A stretch of 6,157 nt of DNA, from the NCBI GenBank assembly GCA_002427465.1, contig DIRC01000030.1, forward strand, positions 1 to 6,157, given 5' to 3'. This stretch comes from Clostridiales bacterium UBA5446. GTDB lineage: Bacteria; Bacillota; Clostridia; Oscillospirales; Oscillospiraceae. Below are positions 4,402-6,157 of the stretch, one piece after another. The translations under genes and the position numbers were made by a program. Numbering within the stretch: position 1 is the stretch's first letter; each line of letters begins with the position of its first letter. The notes beneath the pieces were generated by a model. It had not been told where the DNA came from. It was given only the letters and a program-made list of their open reading frames with translations, and made no database searches.

Positions 4402-6157
4402 ATGCCCAGGGTGACCTCAAAACTCACGGAACAACTGAAAAATAACCGCGGCTCCGGAATCGTCACTGTCCTTGTGACGATGCTCTTTATCATCACGCTT
4501 GGAGCCACTTTGCTGTTTACCTCCTATACCGGGTATCTGGTCAAGGTGTCCGAGCGCGGCGGCAAAAGCAGCTTTTATAGCGCAAGCACCGCTATGGACG
4601 AAATTAAGGCCGGCATCCAGCAGGCCGTTACCGAAGCTTTGGCTACGGCGTACACGGACGTTCTGTCCGAATACACCGCCCTTTCCGCGGGCGGGGATGC
4701 CGAGATTCAGATCAAGTTTTCACAGATTTTCGCGGATGATCTCCGAGAGTGGAAAAATGCCGACGGCAACAGCCTTTTTGTCAGCGCAACCGAGTATTCC
4801 CCGACCGCACTGGAGGCTTTCCTTTCGTCAAAGCCCGCAGGCGCCGCCGTGCTGGTTTCCGACGGGGAATGCAAAGTTTCCGAGGGCAGCTACGGGGACG
4901 ACGCCTACCTTAGGCTGGAAGGCATATCCGTCACTTATACCTCCGCGGACGGCTACGAATCCTCCGTGACGACGGATATCGTGATCACCATGCCGGATTT
5001 TCATGCCACCACTGCGACCATTATGTCGTCGGAGCTTCCCGCTTTCGCGCTCATTGCCGGAGGCAGGATTTCCAGCAACATCGGAAACCCTTCGCTGACC
5101 GGCAACGCTTATTCCGGCTCCATTCTGCTTTCAGCCAACGGCAACCACCTCACCCACACCAGCGGCACCCTGGTCTGCGCCGGGGACATAAGCGTCTCCG
5201 ACGGCGCGCAGTTCAAAACAGACGCCGGCACCGAGCTGTGGGCCGAGAATATTTCCCTAGGTACCAGGGGCGCCGCGAAGCTATGCGGCAGAACCTATGT
5301 TGCCGACGATCTTACCCTTGCAGGGAACCGCTCCTCCGCCGAGCTGAAAGGAAGCTACTACGGCTTCGGAAACGGGAGCGCCTCGGCAAGCAGCAGCGCC
5401 ATCGTCATCAACGGTAAAAATACCGTTCTGGATATCGACGGACTTGACCGGCTTGTTCTGGCCGGAGTCAGCTTCGTGAATACCACCGACGCAGACGTCC
5501 GTACCGGCGAATCCGTGTCGGCCAAAAGCGATCAGCTGGCATATCTATTGGATGAGAGCTGTATCACGGTCACCGCCTATTTTGACGACAACAGCAACGG
5601 CGTGTTCGACGCCGGAGACCGGGAAAGCGCCGTCACCGGCAAAAACCCCTGCGTTTTCACCGGGGACCACATCACCTATACCATAAACACCGGCACACCG
5701 ATCTGGGGCGGCACAAAAACCCTGGCTCACTATGGCGTCAGCCAGACCTATGACGAGGCGACGGGTACATACTCCTACACCGGCGTTACCCCTGTCCTGA
5801 AAAACCTGACCGGCACCGGTGGCTACAAAATGGCGTATTTCTTCATCCATTTTAACACCCAGGCCGGAGCCAACGACTACTTCAGCGATTTTTTCTCAGA
5901 GAACCCTGATAGAATAGCGGAATATATCGACGTTTACGTCAGTCTCAGCGATTCCGCCAAGATTACCACCGCAGCCGGGAATACCCTCTATACCGACTCC
6001 GAAGACGGCCTGTCACTTTTACCCAGCGCCGCAACGGTAAACGTCGAAGGCCGCGCCGCTCAGTTTTACAACCGATGCCAGACCCTCAACCCCGGCAAAG
6101 GCTCGCCTGGCTCGACCCCATATTCATATTATGTAAACGAAGACGCCATTGACCGAA
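4402..6157 (+). CDS. PilX/PilK-like T4P minor component with calcium-loop motif, 3' end cut by the window
   Basis: The frame is open from ATG 4402 to the window edge, at least 585 residues, without a stop. The N-terminus has a basic leader ending KNNRG (residues 13-17), then SGIVTVLVTMLF and a hydrophobic helix to about residue 40, the layout of PilX-N/GspK-like pilus proteins. The residue at mature position 5 is not Glu (Thr22 if cut after G17, Val24 if cut after G19), as in GspK-type tip proteins. Residues 57 to about 205 are soluble sequence I do not recognise. Residues 211-360 are rich in Gly, Ser, Asn and short hydrophobic strands (SSAIVINGK, LDIDGL, LVLAG near 331-355), suggesting a beta-solenoid or bactofilin-like fold. 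Residues 395-406 hold a DxNxNG...D loop like calcium-binding loops of surface proteins, flanked by C387 and C417. Placed last after pilO and a prepilin, it is a candidate tip or adhesive subunit. From memory, clostridial genomes encode similar proteins annotated with a PilX N-terminal domain, and C. difficile PilK holds a comparable position. Confidence 0.8.
   Translation, partial: MPRVTSKLTEQLKNNRGSGIVTVLVTMLFIITLGATLLFTSYTGYLVKVSERGGKSSFYSASTAMDEIKAGIQQAVTEALATAYTDVLSEYTALSAGGDAEIQIKFSQIFADDLREWKNADGNSLFVSATEYSPTALEAFLSSKPAGAAVLVSDGECKVSEGSYGDDAYLRLEGISVTYTSADGYESSVTTDIVITMPDFHATTATIMSSELPAFALIAGGRISSNIGNPSLTGNAYSGSILLSANGNHLTHTSGTLVCAGDISVSDGAQFKTDAGTELWAENISLGTRGAAKLCGRTYVADDLTLAGNRSSAELKGSYYGFGNGSASASSSAIVINGKNTVLDIDGLDRLVLAGVSFVNTTDADVRTGESVSAKSDQLAYLLDESCITVTAYFDDNSNGVFDAGDRESAVTGKNPCVFTGDHITYTINTGTPIWGGTKTLAHYGVSQTYDEATGTYSYTGVTPVLKNLTGTGGYKMAYFFIHFNTQAGANDYFSDFFSENPDRIAEYIDVYVSLSDSAKITTAAGNTLYTDSEDGLSLLPSAATVNVEGRAAQFYNRCQTLNPGKGSPGSTPYSYYVNEDAIDR
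5584..5619 (+). other. EF-hand-like calcium-binding loop in the PilX/PilK-like protein
   Basis: These codons encode DDNSNGVFDAGD (residues 395-406). D395, N397, N399, G400 and D403 follow the D-x-[DN]-x-[DN]-G spacing of calcium loops, and the ending resembles the DxNxNGxxDxGE signature of SdrD-B-like surface modules. Calcium binding is inferred from the pattern only. Confidence 0.6.

Noticed and set aside
4499..4969. Plus-strand open frame (156 codons) inside the PilX/PilK-like gene
   Set aside because: It is an out-of-frame shadow, rich in Pro, Arg and Ser, within a longer frame that has a coherent signal-like N-terminus and Shine-Dalgarno.
1..6157. Mobile element, CRISPR array, tRNA or phage genes
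   Set aside because: No terminal repeats, transposase or integrase motifs, regularly spaced repeats or tRNA-like structures were seen. The window is continuous T4P coding sequence.

Overview
The window is one uninterrupted stretch of a type IV pilus (T4P) biogenesis locus. All genes are on the plus strand and tightly packed. Nothing in it looks mobile, and I see no RNA gene or CRISPR array. The DNA is GC-rich, the Shine-Dalgarno sequences are strong (GGAGG-like), and the gene content (fused PilM-PilN, PilO, a large minor prepilin, a PilX/PilK-like protein, no PilP in view) fits a Gram-positive or otherwise monoderm Clostridia-type bacterium, perhaps a GC-rich Oscillospirales-like lineage. The class-level guess is moderate and the genus-level guess is weak.

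Layout: (1) 1-705, the 3' part of the prepilin peptidase/N-methyltransferase gene (pilD), whose start lies before the window. (2) 706-800, a 95-base gap with a small GC-rich hairpin and the ribosome binding site of the next gene. (3) 801-2414, a fused PilM-PilN protein: an actin-like cytoplasmic domain joined to a membrane-anchored PilN-like domain. (4) 2427-3110, PilO. (5) 3150-4379, a large prepilin with a textbook class III signal (G|LTLVE). (6) 4402 to the end of the window, a PilX/PilK-like protein that is still open at base 6157. It is the longest gene here and has at least 585 residues. Gaps between genes 3 to 6 are 12, 39 and 22 bases, and each start has its own Shine-Dalgarno sequence, so these four are very probably one operon, perhaps including pilD.

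How they work together: PilD cleaves and N-methylates the prepilins. The PilM-PilN fusion and PilO form the inner-membrane alignment platform that links the cytoplasmic motor (PilB/PilC, not in the window) to the growing fibre. The 409-residue prepilin and the PilX/PilK-like protein are candidates for minor or tip components that prime assembly or contact surfaces. The gene order resembles my recollection of the Clostridioides difficile primary T4P cluster (pilMN, pilO, pilV, pilU, pilK). The locus is therefore a variant of a known system rather than a new one. The points most worth a second look are the retained PilN-type motif inside the fusion, the altered nucleotide-binding motifs of PilM, the Tyr/Phe-rich stretch and C8 tract of the large prepilin, and the calcium-loop motif and missing Glu5 of the PilX/PilK-like protein.
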